In this document: one piece after another, positions 10,301 through 23,226 of the stretch
Layout: every line of letters starts with the position of its first letter
How positions within the stretch are numbered: position 1 is the stretch's first letter
Source: Parachlorella kessleri
Lineage: Eukaryota > Chlorophyta > Trebouxiophyceae > Chlorellales > Chlorellaceae
Direction of reading: 5' to 3'
Assembly (NCBI GenBank): GCA_001598975.1
Contig: BBXU01000289.1
Span: 1-43,004, forward strand
Length of the DNA stretch: 43,004 nt
Notes under the pieces: generated by a model
Database searches by the model: none
The model's input: the letters and a program-made list of their open reading frames with translations, nothing else
What the model was told of the DNA's origin: nothing
Position numbers and translations under genes: made by a program

Positions 10301-13300
10301 GTGTTGTCCAGCTGCCCGATGTCCTCCAGGGCCTGCAGTGGGGACACACTGACTGACTGCACAGTGACATGGTGGGGGTCCCGTGCAGAATGCAATCTCA
10401 GGCTGTAATCTCGACACTGCTCGGGCCAGTTATCAAACATACCGGCTGGGGCAGTGCAGCCTGCCAGCCACGGTATGCTTCAGGACATCCCTGCGCAGGT
10501 GGCCCGATAGCCCCACCGACAGGGACGGGCATGCACACGCCGTCAGGGAGGAATCGCCTGCAGCACACTTCCCGCTGCCAGCACGACCGCATCTGCGGTG
10601 CATGCTCTGGCTGCTGTTGTGGGGAGCGCATGATTCCTTGTTGACTGTCCCGCTCCTTACCACACATACGAATCGTCGTGCATGCGCCCTGAGCAGCTCC
10701 TCTGCTTAGCAAGGCTCACACGCCCCCATGTTCCCGCACCTGGACCACCGCCTCAATCGCGTCGTCCACCGCCAGCAGGGTCTCGGCGCGGGTCTGATAC
10801 TCAAAATCCAGCGCACGGGCGGTCTCCTCATCGACAGGCGGCAGGTCCCTCAAGAAGGCAACCTGTGGAGGCACCAGAGGGCCCTTGGTCGCTTTCTGGA
10901 GGCCCTGTGTGGTGTTGGTGATCCAGCGTGCAAGCACAGCGTTGGATGCTGTTGCCTGTCAGCTGTGGCTCATGCGGGTGCAGTCAGTCACGACAGTCCT
11001 GCAGGGTTTTTATACCTTCTCTTCCCTATGCCGTTATGGGGGCACACACCTTGCCGCTGAGGTGCTCGCCAGATTCATTCCAGGATGCCACGCGGGGCAC
11101 CTTGAGACCTGCACAGGAGCCCATGGGCATCGCCAAGCCAAGGCATCAGTCAGGGATCGCTTGGTCAGAGGGAGGGGTTAGGCTAGCACCCACTTGAAGC
11201 TGAGGTCTATTGCATGCTCAATATAGTGGTCCCTGGGCCAAGACATTCCACATACAGCATTATGCCCCACTGCCCAAAGATGGCTGAGTGATGTGCCCGC
11301 CCAAGTGGAAACTCGAGCAGCCAGCATGGCTGCCAATTGCAAGGCAGGTGGCCGGCCAGCTGAAGCTAATGCCAGGCCAGCTGAAGCTCAGGCAACCCAC
11401 CCTTGAGGGCCCCAATGTGGCGGTTGGCGGGGACGTGGGGGCGGTGGCAGGCATACGGAGCCAGGTAGAGGAAGAAGGGGCGCTTGTCCTCCTCATACTG
11501 GTGGAGGTACTCCACAGCCTTGCGGGTCAGCACGTCTGCAGCAAGAGCAGGCGACACATGGCGCCATGTCAGACTGGAAATGATTTGATAAAATATGAGG
11601 TGGAAGTAGGCTTGGAATGATATCCAGAGTTGCAGCTCAGCAGCAAAACAATTGCCGGGCACAGTATGCCAAGTTTGATGATGTTGCAGTGGAACAGCAG
11701 CAGTCGCCTCCCCCCATTCCCACCTGTGCTGTAATCCTCCTCGGCAGTTCCCCACTCTGTGTTCACGCCCTGCAGGCACCACAGAAGGGCGGTGACCCTT
11801 CTGAAAACATTCTGAAAAGGCAGAATGTTGATTTCACATGAGGGGGCGCAATGATAGCAGGCATATTGAAGAACCCTGCAACACAGGGGCAACCCCCACA
11901 AGTAGTGGCCGTTAAGAAAGCACAGGCGCCGCTTGCACGTAGCAATTAAACAAGGTGCTTATAAGGGACGAGGCTGTGCCATGTAGAGCAGTTATCTGAC
12001 ATGGCCCCGACACTTGCCTGGTCACTGGCTGTCCAGTTATAGTAGTCGATCTCACCAATACCAAACCTGCACAGGCCATGGAGTGCATGTCTCACCAAAG
12101 CCGAGCTGCAATGGTCACCTCGTTGTGCATGCTGGGCTTGCAGGCTGCTCCTATACCTCTGTCTGCACGGCAGCAGGACTAGGCAGCCAAAGGCGAAGCA
12201 CCTACCAGCGGTCATAGCCGGGGGGCACGTGGAAAGCCGTCTCCCGGGTATACCTGCAGCAGCGTAATAAGGGCACCTCTTGACAACTTGCCTCCACAGG
12301 GGACTGAGCCAACCCCATGCGACAACACCACTGCTCTATATGGGCGCGCATGGAGGACCCATCTAAACCTGTTGAAGCATGCTGCGATGTGCCAAATGCA
12401 GCGGGCGCCCGTTCAGCAGGCAGTAGTCCACCCATCACTGTCATGCCCTCACCCGTTGAGGTATTTGCCGATGAGGCCGGTGCGGTAGCCAGCTTGCTGG
12501 AGGTGGAGGGGCCCCGTCTTCTTCTCCAGGCCCTGGTCGTTGAAACGGTTGAAGCCTCCCAGGGGGTTATAAATGTTCATGTCCCCACCGACTCCCACCA
12601 CCTGTTGGCCATGAAAGACCTATGTTTGGAAAGGGATGGTAACAGCTATTCCAGTCCTTGTCCCCATGACTGGTGCGAGCACGCCTTTTGGCCCCACACT
12701 GCGCCCTCTGCTGTTGGTAGCACCTCAGAGGGTGGGGCCTTGCAAGCCCAAGGTGGAGCAATGCGCGAAGTTCTGCTGCGTCTCAACAGGCGTGCTGGCT
12801 CACCCCGGTGTTGTGGGAGCACATGCCCGCAAGGATGGTAGTACGGCTTGGGCAGCACAGGGCGTAGTTGGTGATGTAGTTGGTGAAGTTGATCCTGCAG
12901 GCACGGATCACACCAGGGTTTGAACGCACACGCTGGCTTGCTGGAGAAGTTCGCACACGCATACAGCACCTTGTAATTTTGCGAGGCTGGGAGCACTATG
13001 AGGGCCTCACCCTTCTGATGCGATGTACTTGGCCAGCTTAGGCATGTGCTGGTCGCCCTGCAGCACAGGGCTTACGACAGGGGAATGGCAGGGATGACTT
13101 GGAAAGGACTGATCTGGAAGTCACGACAAGCACAGCAACCCTGTCCAACAGCGGTATGGACTACTGTCCCAGCCCGCTTACCCCCATGTGTGCATCCTGC
13201 ACACAGGAAACAAATTGACCTAAGGAGCTGCTGCGATTATTGTTCAGGTCCGTTGAGACCGCAATGGTCCACAAGGGTGCCTGTCCCAAATACGCCATCA

Positions 13301-13487
13301 TAACAGAACAGCTCACCTGATCGTCTGTGAGGATGAAAACTATGTTAGGCCTGGAGCTCTCTTCTGAATGCCCTGGAAACTCAACCGGCTCAGGCTTGAG
13401 CAGGTTTCCCTGCTGCTTATGGAAACCGCGCGCAGGCGCAGAACCAAGAGCCAGAAACAGAGCGATCAGGAGAGCCGAGTAAACCAT
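7388..13487 (-). CDS. Secreted sulfatase (arylsulfatase / N-acetylglucosamine-6-sulfatase family)
   Basis: Hydrolyses sulfate esters outside the cell or in the secretory pathway. Nineteen exons: 13487-13317, 13057-13011, 12894-12804, 12601-12453, 12253-12206, 12066-12018, 11769-11724, 11535-11401, 11108-11050, 10862-10740, 10332-10295, 10033-9852, 9574-9433, 9227-9161, 8918-8814, 8432-8373, 8124-8049, 7853-7783, 7483-7388. All phases close, giving 584 aa. The chosen Met gives a classic signal peptide (about 1-21). Metal/active-site landmarks: ILTDDQ (D55, D56), the formylglycine signature CCPSRTTILAG with C86 as the modified Cys, GKYLN (K149), HRPHVP (H231, H234) and SDNGYKLGHH (D324, N325). 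DYYNWTASDQ resembles glucosamine-6-sulfatases. Introns 6 and 15 use GC donors. Divergent from a MATE gene. Algal extracellular sulfatases are typically induced by sulfur limitation; the substrate is unknown. Confidence 0.93.
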
Positions 13488-13728
13488 GCTACCCCAGAAG
13501 TGCTTCAAGATTTGCTCAATAAGTCTCTGCAGGTTGATTATGAGCATCCTGCAAACCGCCCTGCTCGCACTTGACGTTGGGCTTTTGTCCCTTGGCGCCA
13601 AAGAATTGCTCTCAACGTCATCACCACCGATCCACCACCGAGTACCGGCTGTTGATCATCTGTAACAATGACTTCCCCGATGAGAGCCAGTCAGTGTCAG
13701 GGGGCGACTTTGGCGTGGGAGGACAGGC
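13488..13728. promoter_or_regulatory. Divergent promoter of sulfatase and MATE genes
   Basis: 241 bp between start codons. It carries TGACGTT at 13572-13578 and its inverse AACGTCA at 13614-13620, an inverted pair of bZIP-type ACGT-core sites about 42 bp apart. TGACGTT recurs in the sulfate-permease promoter at 23347-23353. No clear TATA box is visible. Confidence 0.5.
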
Positions 13729-16700
13729 ATGTCCATCATGAGCTCCGACGAAGAAAAGGCCTTGCTCAAAGGAAGCGATTTAGAAGACGGAGAGTTGCAA
13801 GACTATAATGTCCATGTCCCAACTCTTGCTCAGGTGCGAGGCAAGGCCGTCACTGCTACCTGGAGAACGTCTAGCCTAGTGTCAACTATTCCCTGCCCCT
13901 AACATAACGGGCTCACTCCTCTGTTTAGCAGGAAATGGCGGTCCAAGGCAAGCTGGCAGGCCCCATAGCTATAGGGCATATCACCAATCTAGCACTGAGC
14001 CTCATCAGCCTAGCATTTGTTGGCCACTTGGACACCAAGTACCTGGGGGCCGCTGCGTTGGGGACAACACTCTACAACATGACTGCCAAGATTGTGCTAG
14101 CTGGCATGTAAGTCGTGATGCGGTCTTGGAGCACCGCAACTAATATATGAGTTCCACCGTGCCCGCAACTCAACTGAAAGCTTGTCTACAGATACACTGA
14201 AAGAGCGAAATGTCTTTAAGGTGGGGTGCTTGATCTTTGCAGTCACCTGTTTGCAGGCTTGGAGCGCTGGACACCTACTCTTCCCAGGCTGTAGGGGCCC
14301 GCAACTATGGTGCGCTAGGCTCTATGTTCAAGCAGGTAACCCTCCTTATCCAAACCCCTCCTTGAATTAGTATTGGGTGAGCTGCATGCCAGCTACGGTG
14401 TATATATTACAAACACGAGAGTCAACCTCGTACAAATGGATGAGTCACTACTTATGGGAGGTGGGCATGTGCTGCAGGGTGTCCTGTTTCTGATGCTGCA
14501 CACGGTGCCCATTGCGGGCATATTTGTCTCCCTTCCTACCCTGCTTAGGTGGGGGTGCCTGATAAAGCAGGCTTGTGAGCTACAGCAACTCACAAGCCTG
14601 CTGTACTTCACTAGCGCTTGTCGTAATATAACCAGTTGGAGATGCACCCAGTGCTCCGAGCCAGCCAGCTGGGCCCTGGCCTGTGGATAGTGCAGCGCTT
14701 TAGCTAGGGATTCATCACACTTGCAGGCACCTTGGCCAGTCAGCGGAAGTTACTGAGCTGTTGCAGCCATACCTTCTGGTGCTCCTGCCGGGCGTGTGGC
14801 TGGATGCCATATACAGGTGCGCTGTTGAAACAAGGCTACTACTGGTGGCGCTCTGTTGATACGTGCTCCATACCTGCTGTGCTTGAATTTGCAGGGCCTA
14901 TGGAGGAAGCGCTGCGTTTGCTGGCTCCCTTGGACTTAGCTCCCAGTTCATCTTCCTTACAACCTGCAGGCCCCTCAACCGCATACTCATTGCGCAGCAT
15001 GTGTCCCTGCCCCAGATGTGGATCAGCGTGGCTGTGGCAGCCCAGCATGCCCCCGTCACCTACCTGTTCATCCATACCTTCAAACGGGGGTACATTGGTG
15101 AGTGTGACTAAGGCAGCTGACAGACGCCCAGAGCCGGCCTACTGTGCTAGATAAATAGTGGAAAAGGTGATATCAGTTAGATAGTCAAAGCGCCCAGCCC
15201 AGACATTATGTGCCTGGCACTGACTAAGCCAGAGCACAGCCAGGGGCCTGGTGACATGGCACATAAAAGTTTACATTGACCAGTGCCTTCTGAGGGCCTT
15301 CCTTGTGGCCAGCGTCTCAGACGCGCTCGTCTCTTGCACTGGTACGGCTGCAGGGGCAGCCTACTCAACAGTATGGTCTTCGCTCCTGGCAGTGGCGTTG
15401 GTTGCTGCCTACGTGCGCTGGTCCCACCTGCACCACCGTGTGTGGGCCACGCCTAACGGTGTCACTTTCCAGGTGAGGTCATACCAAGTGCGAAGGTTGC
15501 AGATTCTGGCTCTGCCACTTCCCGCCGCCAGGTCTGGCAGCGTCTAGCACATCGCTCTCCCGCCTGTGGGACGTGGTTGCAGAGAGTCTGCATGCTGCTG
15601 CGGCTTTGCCCCGCCACACCTCACCTGGGTAGTGGTGACAGGTTTGAAGCGTCCTTGTTTCCAGGGCTGGCCACAGTATATGCGCCTCTCGTACTCGGCC
15701 TGCGCGATGCGCACTATCGAGTCCTGGTCCCTGTGCCTATGCACGGTGGCAGCCGGCTGGCTGCCGGATGCATCTTTAGCGCTGTCAGCAATGGCGGGTA
15801 GGTTATGAGAGGGACGTTGCTGCCAGCAACCATGACAGGCAGGCACTTGGTTGCTGGCGTCATGTGACACTGTCTGATACTGCTCGCTGGTTTCCATGGG
15901 CTGTGAACCTTGATGATGAACCCTGCTATCCAAATGTATCGTGCCTGCTGCAGTTGCTTCATCAATGTATGGGGTTGCCTATATGGCTTTCATAAGCATG
16001 AACCAGGCTGCCTGCACACGGTGGGTCTCCGAGGCAAAACCTTGCTGTGTTGTGGGGTTTTGTTTTCTTTGTGTTGAGTGCTACATGCCTTCAGACAACG
16101 TTATAGTCCAGTAATCAGCCCGTGGTTTGATGTGAACAATCTCTGTAGAGAAGTGTTGACCAGGGGTTGCTTACAGTAACCTGCACAGCCCGGGATGCAT
16201 GGGTAGGTGTTGGCCTCCTCCTTTGCCCAGCACTTCATAGGTACCCTGAGTCGCATCAGCTGTGGGTACATGCAGGGTGGGCAACGGGTTGGGGGCTGGC
16301 AGTGCGACCCTTGCCAAGCTCTCCGCCAAGGCTGCAGCAAGCACAGTGCCCCTGCTGTGGCTCGTCCTTGCCCTGGTGCTGGTCATTCCAGGATCCCAGC
16401 TGACGGTCATCAGGCTGTTCACAAATGATACAGACCCAACTCTGCTGAGACAGTTGCAACATTTGCTGAACCTGCTGGCGGTGCTTCTCTTCTTTGACGG
16501 CGGGCAGACTGGTAAGTGGGGTGCAGGCATGCTCTTAAGTGGTGCACGGTGCGGCGTGGTGCGCGTGTTGCTGGTGGGCTGATGTGTCCGGCCGCAGCGC
16601 TTCCCGACATGCCAAATAAGTAATGCAGCATGGGCCGCTGAGCTCCTGGGGTCACAGCATGCCAAGTGCCCTTATTTCCTATGCTGCAGTGATGTCAGGG

Positions 16701-16967
16701 ATGGCGGCAGGCGCAGGCAAGCAAACCAAGGGCTTTGCTATCAATACCTTTGCCCATTGGGGACTGGCACTACCTGCTGCCATGCTCTTCTGTTTCCACC
16801 TGCACATGGGAGTGGAGGGCCTCTACACCGGCTTGATCCTTGGCCCTGTGGCCCAGTGGTGCTGCTACATGGTGCTGATACTTCGGCTGAACTGGGCCAG
16901 GGAGGCTGTGACAGCGCATGCCGCCATGCTCCAGGTAGCAGATTACACTGGTGGGGCCTCCATCTGA
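13729..16967 (+). CDS. MATE-family multidrug/toxin efflux transporter
   Basis: Cation-coupled exporter of small organic molecules with the 12-helix MATE fold. Eleven exons: 13729-13833, 13932-14107, 14257-14335, 14478-14548, 14727-14816, 14970-15097, 15354-15472, 15665-15797, 15954-16020, 16276-16511, 16690-16967. All phases close, giving 493 aa. Family landmarks: FVGHLDTKYLGAAALG in helix 1, DTYSSQAVGARNY (MATE 'QAYGA' block), LDAIYRPLNRILIAQ, RVGNGLGAGSATLAK at the start of the second half, and VMSGMAAGAGKQTKG. The acidic N-terminus contains EEKALL, a [DE]xxxLL sorting signal often linked to vacuolar membranes. Exon 2 has a tandem acceptor (TAGCAG). Exon 6 has an upstream in-frame acceptor that would add 25 residues. 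The last codons lie after a CAG/GTAGCA site, so a further 3' exon is possible but not needed. Substrate unknown. Confidence 0.9.
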
Positions 16968-17117
16968 TGTGTAGGACATGGTTAGATTGGAGGCTCTCCC
17001 TGTGTGCGCAGCCTGCGCAACCACTCCTGCCATAGACACCGCTTTGGCATTGCCGGTGCGAGGCTTCTGCCTTACAAGCAGCAACCACAGCGTCCATCTT
17101 GTCCTTCTGTATGACAT

Positions 17118-17220
17118 TAGCATGGGTGGCAGATAGTGCAACAGGGAGTAGAGCTGGGCTGAACTGGACTGGATTGACAGGGCTGAATGCAGAATGAGCC
17201 TGAGTCTTGCCTGAGTGACA
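17118..17220 (+). repeat. Dispersed repeat copy
   Basis: Shares 'gggtggcag.tagtgc' at one end and 'gaatgagcctgagtcttgcc' at the other with the copy near 12-130. Its left edge ('attagcatgggtggcag') also matches the minus-strand copy at 33770-33868, so the boundary is shared by at least two copies. Confidence 0.7.
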
Positions 17221-17718
17221 TTCCTGCCACTGCTAAGGCTGTCCCTGCTCACGCCCCATGTATTTATGTGTGGTGGCTGGAGGGGGATGGGAGGTTAGAT
17301 AATATCAGAATTAGGGCTGTGAAATTGCCAGGCTGGAAGCAAAAGAAGCGCTGGGGGGCCTGCCTGCCTACACTGTTCCCGTCGTATATATCATTTATAT
17401 ACATGCCATGCTTGGTGGTGGAATAGGGCTGATGCCTATGTACTTATCTGCTGCTGGTGCAGTCACTGTGCTCCATTCAGACTTTCCTGAGGTTGAGGGT
17501 GACGCTGTTGTGCCTAGATCGTATCTGGGTGTACAGCCACTTCCCCTGCTGATTTAAACACGACTATGCACTGTCACTTGGCTATTTGGCCGCCTACTGC
17601 CCATCGTTCCAGAGATGAATGCGCTGAAGAGCATGGTTTGCATTTTGTCCTACGAACAGCTTACAGTCGACTGTCCTTGTCATTCAAGTTGGGGCCATGA
17701 ACCCAGCAAGGAGAGAGC

Positions 17719-17723
17719 TTACA
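17719..17723 (-). terminator. Candidate TGTAA polyadenylation signal
   Basis: Minus-strand TGTAA about 180 nt past the sulfate permease stop at 17903. A second one lies at 17665-17661. Confidence 0.3.
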
Positions 17724-17902
17724 CTCAGCAGCAAAAAGCAGGCTCACACGCAATGTGTGTGTACACCCGGCTCTCCTGGCGAAGTCCGATTTCAAATGCA
17801 TCACACAAGGTGTGTGTCCAGGCTGGGACAAGCAACAAGGAACCAGGCTGGGGCAAGCAAGAAAGAGAAGAGAAACTGCTGACATGCGGCTAGCCAGCCT
17901 AG

Positions 17903-20900
17903 CTAAATGGTGTAGTCCAGCCCGTCTGGGCACAGGTAGGACTGCATGACTGCCACATATGTCAACACCGCTCCATGCATGCTAACATGGATGTTGTCGT
18001 CGCCGACCTTCTCAAGCAACTGTGACCTCCGCAGCAGTGTCACCACCTGCAGCACATTGCACATGTCATGGAGGATAGGATGCACGACACAGAAGAGGCA
18101 TGTGAGGCGCAGTGTGGCGTGCAGCAGCTGCGACGGCAGCCGAGGATAGTGGGTGAAGAAATTCGTGCAGTGTGGCATCGAAATACCGTGCTAGCTGCAA
18201 GAATACCACCGGTTGATCCCGCCCTGCCTTCCTACCAGGGCTAAGGACTGCCAACAGTGCCCCAGCCTGCCTACCCGCAAAGCGCAATGATGCACATCAT
18301 AACCAGTTGATGTCGATGGTAGACAGATATGCACATTTAAAGGGTGGCCCACCTACCGGGCTGCTGGCCCGCCTGCCTACCTGCTGGGATGGGTTGACCA
18401 GCGCAACCACCAGGCCCTGAGCTTGCAGCTGGTCAACCAGGCCATGCAAAGCATGCACGGCAGAGGCATCAATATCTGCAGCCAGACAGCCAGCCAGGCA
18501 TGTACTGCAGCCTCAGCTGCTCTTAGGTGGGCAGGCTGGCATGGTGGCAGGGGTGCCAAGCTGCATGCATCTCTCTAGCTGTCCAAACTATGCAGGAGCA
18601 GGGCTCATGGGTGATTTGCTGCCTGGTGGGGGGTTGTGCTGAAATTATACACCCACCTATGACGGGCGACAGATTCAAGACAACAACCTGCAAGGGCCGC
18701 TCCTCCAGAGCCTTCTGGACAGCCTTGCACACCCCAGCGCGCACGGACTGCAGCAGCAGTAGGATAGGCACTGACAACCCGACCTAAGGCTGCCGGCATG
18801 CAGACAGGCAGGCAGGCGGGCGGCTGTTGCGGGCAGCACATCCAACAGCAGCTGCCGCAGCAACTACGTCAAAAAGGCAGCCACCGCGGCACCAAGAGAG
18901 CAGCCTCGCTGCATCACAAGAGCAGCACAGGCAGTGGGATCGCTGTACAGCGTCCCCAAGCACTGTACAGCTCTGTACAAACCTGGGCATTGGCAAAGTA
19001 GATGGAGCAGTCGACCCGGAGCAGCAGCATGCCCGGCTCTTCCAGGGTGCCCTCGTACATTTCACGGTTGCGGTACACGCCAGGACAGCTGCCTGGCAGA
19101 CGCCCCAGTGTTGCTGCAAGTGAAGGCCAATGGCAGGGGTGTTGCTGGACTGGTTAGCCAGGGTACTGGCTTGCAAAAATGTTCAATACAAGATGCCAGG
19201 CTGCAACTTGCAAAGTGGGAAGCGTATGCCAATGTTGCTGCTCTAATCTAGGTGGGGACCAATGCCGAAATGGTGCAACAGGCAACCTGGACCTACCAAG
19301 CGTTTCACCTATGCGAGGGCATGCTGTCTTGTAGATGACAAGCATTAGTGCCAGGGCCACCCCAAACACGATGCCGTGGAAGACCCCCAGAAACATGGTG
19401 AACACGAAGGTGGCCAGCCACACCACACAGTCGGGCTTGTTCACCTACACAGGGAAGTATCGAGAAGCCCAGTCAACAAAAAGGAGCCTACTCAGGAGCG
19501 AACAGAACAACAAGGACAGGGAACGATGAAGTGGTCAGCGGTGTCGGTCAGGGTGGAGGCCCCTATTGGTAGCGGAGCAAGGGTTACCATGATGCACGGT
19601 AGCGCCTTGCTACAACATGGACCTCATCAAAGCAGAAATCCAACCAATTATAACTTCGGAACAGCGAAGCCCACTGCTGAAGCAAGTGCGGTGGCTGTAC
19701 CTAGGTCCCACATGATCTGCAAGAGGAAGCGGCACTGCAAGCTGGACTATGTCCTGGCTAGCTGTGCTGCCACCCAGCGTGGGGGCCAACTGAGGAAGCC
19801 TCACCCGGTACAGGAAGGCGCACTCCTTCCCGTCAAAGAGGCGTAGCACCCCAACCAAGATGATGGCGCCTTGCACATTCTTGCTCATGTGTGTGAAGAG
19901 CCCAGTGCAGAAGAGTAATGTCAGCGCCAACACTGCACCTGCACAGTGTAGAGGTGGTGTGGGTGCATGTCAGCCCAAAGCCATCCAGCAGGCAGCGAAC
20001 CGCATGAGACAGGCTAGCCAGGGGTTGCAGTTGCAGCGGGCTTCAAAACAGAGCAAGATCAAGCTATCACCAGGACGGCACAAGGGAGGGCCTACCGCAG
20101 ACCCCAGATGCCAAAGGTGTTCGGGCGCCAGCATCCTTGTTCACGGCTGACCGGGAGAAGGAGCCTGTGGTGTTGTAGCAGCTGAAGGCTGCCCCTGCCA
20201 GGTTGGCAAGCCCCAGAGCTGCATGGCAGACCTGGATACGCGGTTTATATATGAAGGCCTGGCACAGGACCTGTGTTGCAGACAGTGGGAACCAATGCTA
20301 GGATCTGCTTGGGTGGTGCGCGGGTGAGAAATGCGTAGGGAGCGGCAAGCTTGCAAACTGACCGGATCGAGCGACAGGCAGCTAAAAAACCTCACCTTGA
20401 AGGTCCTGGGTTGCATCATGCTCGCTGCAACTAACCCGTGCAAGGATCTTAGCCATAGACATGGCTTCAACAGCGTCTATGAGGCACACCAGCATGGCCA
20501 AGGTGAGCTGGGTGCCTGGGGCCCGCAGCGGCAGCCACCACCCAGCAGTAAATCCTGGAAGCCCTGCAGGCAGGCGGGAACCCCAGCTGTAGTGAACGAC
20601 CAGAAGGCTGGAACGCAGCTGGTGTTCGTGGCTGCCGCATGGGACGAGAGCAGTCGGGCTTGGAGTGGGAGAGAAGACACAACCAGTCGTTGCCGGCAAA
20701 TGGCCACTGTCATCATATGGGAACATGGCAGGCAGCTCCCTTCCCTCACCCGAGGGCACTGGGCCAACTTGCTGAATGTAGGGCGCCCTTGCTGACGGCT
20801 GTTCATAAAGTTTGAAGGCATTCATCAAGCCTATGCTGAGCGCTGCGACAGTGAAGGGCCCCAGAGCGCTCAGGAAGGAAAGCCCCCTGCACAGGTTGAG

Positions 20901-23226
20901 CTCGACAGTGAGCACAGGGCGCCTGATGTTTGGCCATGCATGCCCAAAACGGTGGTCAGGCATTGCGCTTGGACACCGCACTGGTATTACTCAACTCACT
21001 TGTGCTTCCCGGCTAGGAGCTTGAACGTCAGTAGGACGGAGATGAAGACCAAGCCCATCAGCAGCTCGTAGTAACTGCAGCTGAAAGACGACAGAGGGTC
21101 GTATGAAGCTGCTTGGCACTCGGCCTGTTTCGGGCTCCCCACTAGAGTAGTGAGCGGACACCTGTCAGCGCATCAAGCAGCCACTCTGCGGCCCAGCAGT
21201 GCTGTATGTCATGCCCTTCAACAAGTGCCATGGCACCACTTCAACCTTATCTAGTTCAGGCCATCAAAGAGCGCACTTGATGTCCTTGAGATGGGTAAAA
21301 ATGTCGTGGAGCTCCGCTTGCAGGTGGTGCCCCCGCGGCAGCTTGATGCCTAGCAGCGTCTTTAACTGCATTAAGACTTGAATAAGGCAGGTCAGCAGGC
21401 CCAGCACCAGCACAGCATGATCGCACTGTACTAGTTCAAGCGATGCAGCCGAACGAACGGTCAGCCATCAGGGAGGTCATAACTAGCAGCCTTGGTAGCG
21501 GTTGCAAGCTGCTCTTCCTTGCGAACCTGTGATGCAGCAATGCTAATGCTGGCTCCTGACATAAAGCCGCTGACAACAGAGTGGCTCAGGAAGTTGGTCA
21601 GCCACCCTAGGCGTAGCAGGCTGATTGCTGTGTATAGGACGCCGACCAAAAAGGCTACCTGCAAGGAGCCCCAGACACCATGGGAAGCTTAACCCAAAGC
21701 GGGACTGCACTAATGCTAGGAAACACACCATCTAAAATAAACCAACATCACATACTGGCACGGCATGAACAGCAAGTGCGCCTCCAGTCGTGTGTTATCG
21801 TGCAGGGGCCGAGCTTGACTTCAATATCAACCCAAATCTGCCGCACCCTGGGACATGGCTTGCCTGGATTGCTGCCTGGTTATACTGCTGCTGTAGCAGG
21901 GGATCATCTGGTGCGTTGGGGTCATGGTTGACTCTGCCCTGGAAGATGGTGGCCAGCCCCGTGCCCAACAGCATGGAAGTCACAGAGACTGGCCCCACCG
22001 CCTGCAGAAGCCCAGCTCTTGACTGCTGTACAGGCTGTGCTTGCACATGGCCCCGACAGCTTTCCCTGTCAGATGCGACCGCGGTCATGCCGTGCGATAT
22101 GCCGCCTCAGTATGACATGCCAGTAGGTTGATTCCGTCCATGCAGAGGTGCTGCCCAGTGCATGAAGTACAGGCAAGGCGGACCGTGGCAATACCGGCCC
22201 ATGCACACTTACCAGCTGGGGAGAGCTACCAAAGATGCAATACACGATGCAGGGGATGGTGGCCCCATACAGACCAAAGACGTTTGGCAGGCCAGCCAGC
22301 GCAGCGTAGCTCATTCCTGCAGGGTCAACTGGCAGCTAGCTGGGGCCTGCTGTTGAACACGGACCGCGCCTCCAGGGGCACCGACAGCATCCCAGAGCAC
22401 CTCACCCATGGTCAAAGCTCGTGGCCAGTTTCTGAAAGGGCCCTCACCTTGCGGTATCTCCATGCAGGCCACGGACAGCCCCGCCAGAACGTCCGCCTGC
22501 ACCAATCAAACCAACACCCCTCTACCCTTGCGTAGGTAGGCTCTGCTTTCATATGCATCCAGCGTGACAGGAGCTCTAGGGTATTGCAGGAGAGGGAGCC
22601 TGGTGACCTTCGTGGAGGCCACCTACGCCATACTCCTCCTGTGGCCGTCACCAGGGTGTGTGAGGGTGGCAGCATATCTCACCAACAGCCATGCCTTCCA
22701 GTCATAGGTCCGGAGCCATACAAGGCAAGGGAGACGGTATTGCGGCCAGCCCCCTGGACAGCTGCCCTCCTTCCTTGGCCACCTGAGCGCATGGAATGCT
22801 CTATTATCTCAGAGCCTGGCCAGCTCCAAGCAGTGGATAAGTTATCCGAACACAAGGGCAAGGCGGGCATATGACTGAAACATTGGACTGAAGGCCACCT
22901 TGCTGCCTAGCGTATAAGGTTGGAAACGCAGTTGGTGGTCTAACACCCTCATGAAGTGTGGATGCACCTGCACTGGCAGAGCCGTGCCCACACTGGCTGT
23001 GGGGGTTCCCTTGAATCCGCATGCAACGGCCTGCAGCAGTACAGAAAGTTATCAGAGGACAAGCACACCTTTCACGATTCCATCTCAGATCTCATCACGA
23101 TTGGTAGCATCGAGGGGCTACATACACTTTGTGAACGCTGTGGTTGGTCAGCTGGGACACGGTCGTTGCCGAGCTCGTCAAGCTGGACGCGGATGATGAA
23201 GGATCAAGGAGAGGCTCGCAACTCAT
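17903..23226 (-). CDS. SulP/SLC26 sulfate permease with STAS domain
   Basis: Membrane anion transporter, most likely proton-coupled sulfate uptake like plant and algal SULTRs. Exons: 23226-23126, 22782-22683, 22496-22448, 22316-22213, 22001-21864, 21658-21527, 21365-21277, 21074-21000, 20886-20750, 20563-20396, 20218-20096, 19938-19805, 19444-19309, 19113-18983, 18747-18657, 18475-18381, 18046-17903, giving 648 aa. Landmarks: [24 protein letters not shown] (about 51-74), [21 protein letters not shown] (the SulP signature), [40 protein letters not shown], and [11 protein letters not shown]. The STAS domain covers about 505-640, with DIDASA near 570-575. The first exon ([11 protein letters not shown] start) and its junction are the least certain part. 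The intron after the AAIQ exon has a GC donor. Divergent from the sugar-porter gene. Confidence 0.9.

Larger units (their letters stand above)
16968..17902. other. Convergent intergenic region
   Basis: Between the stops of the MATE gene (+) and the sulfate permease (-). It holds one copy of the dispersed repeat near 17118-17220 and minus-strand TGTAA motifs at 17723-17719 and 17665-17661 that could end the permease mRNA. No gene is seen. Confidence 0.5.
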
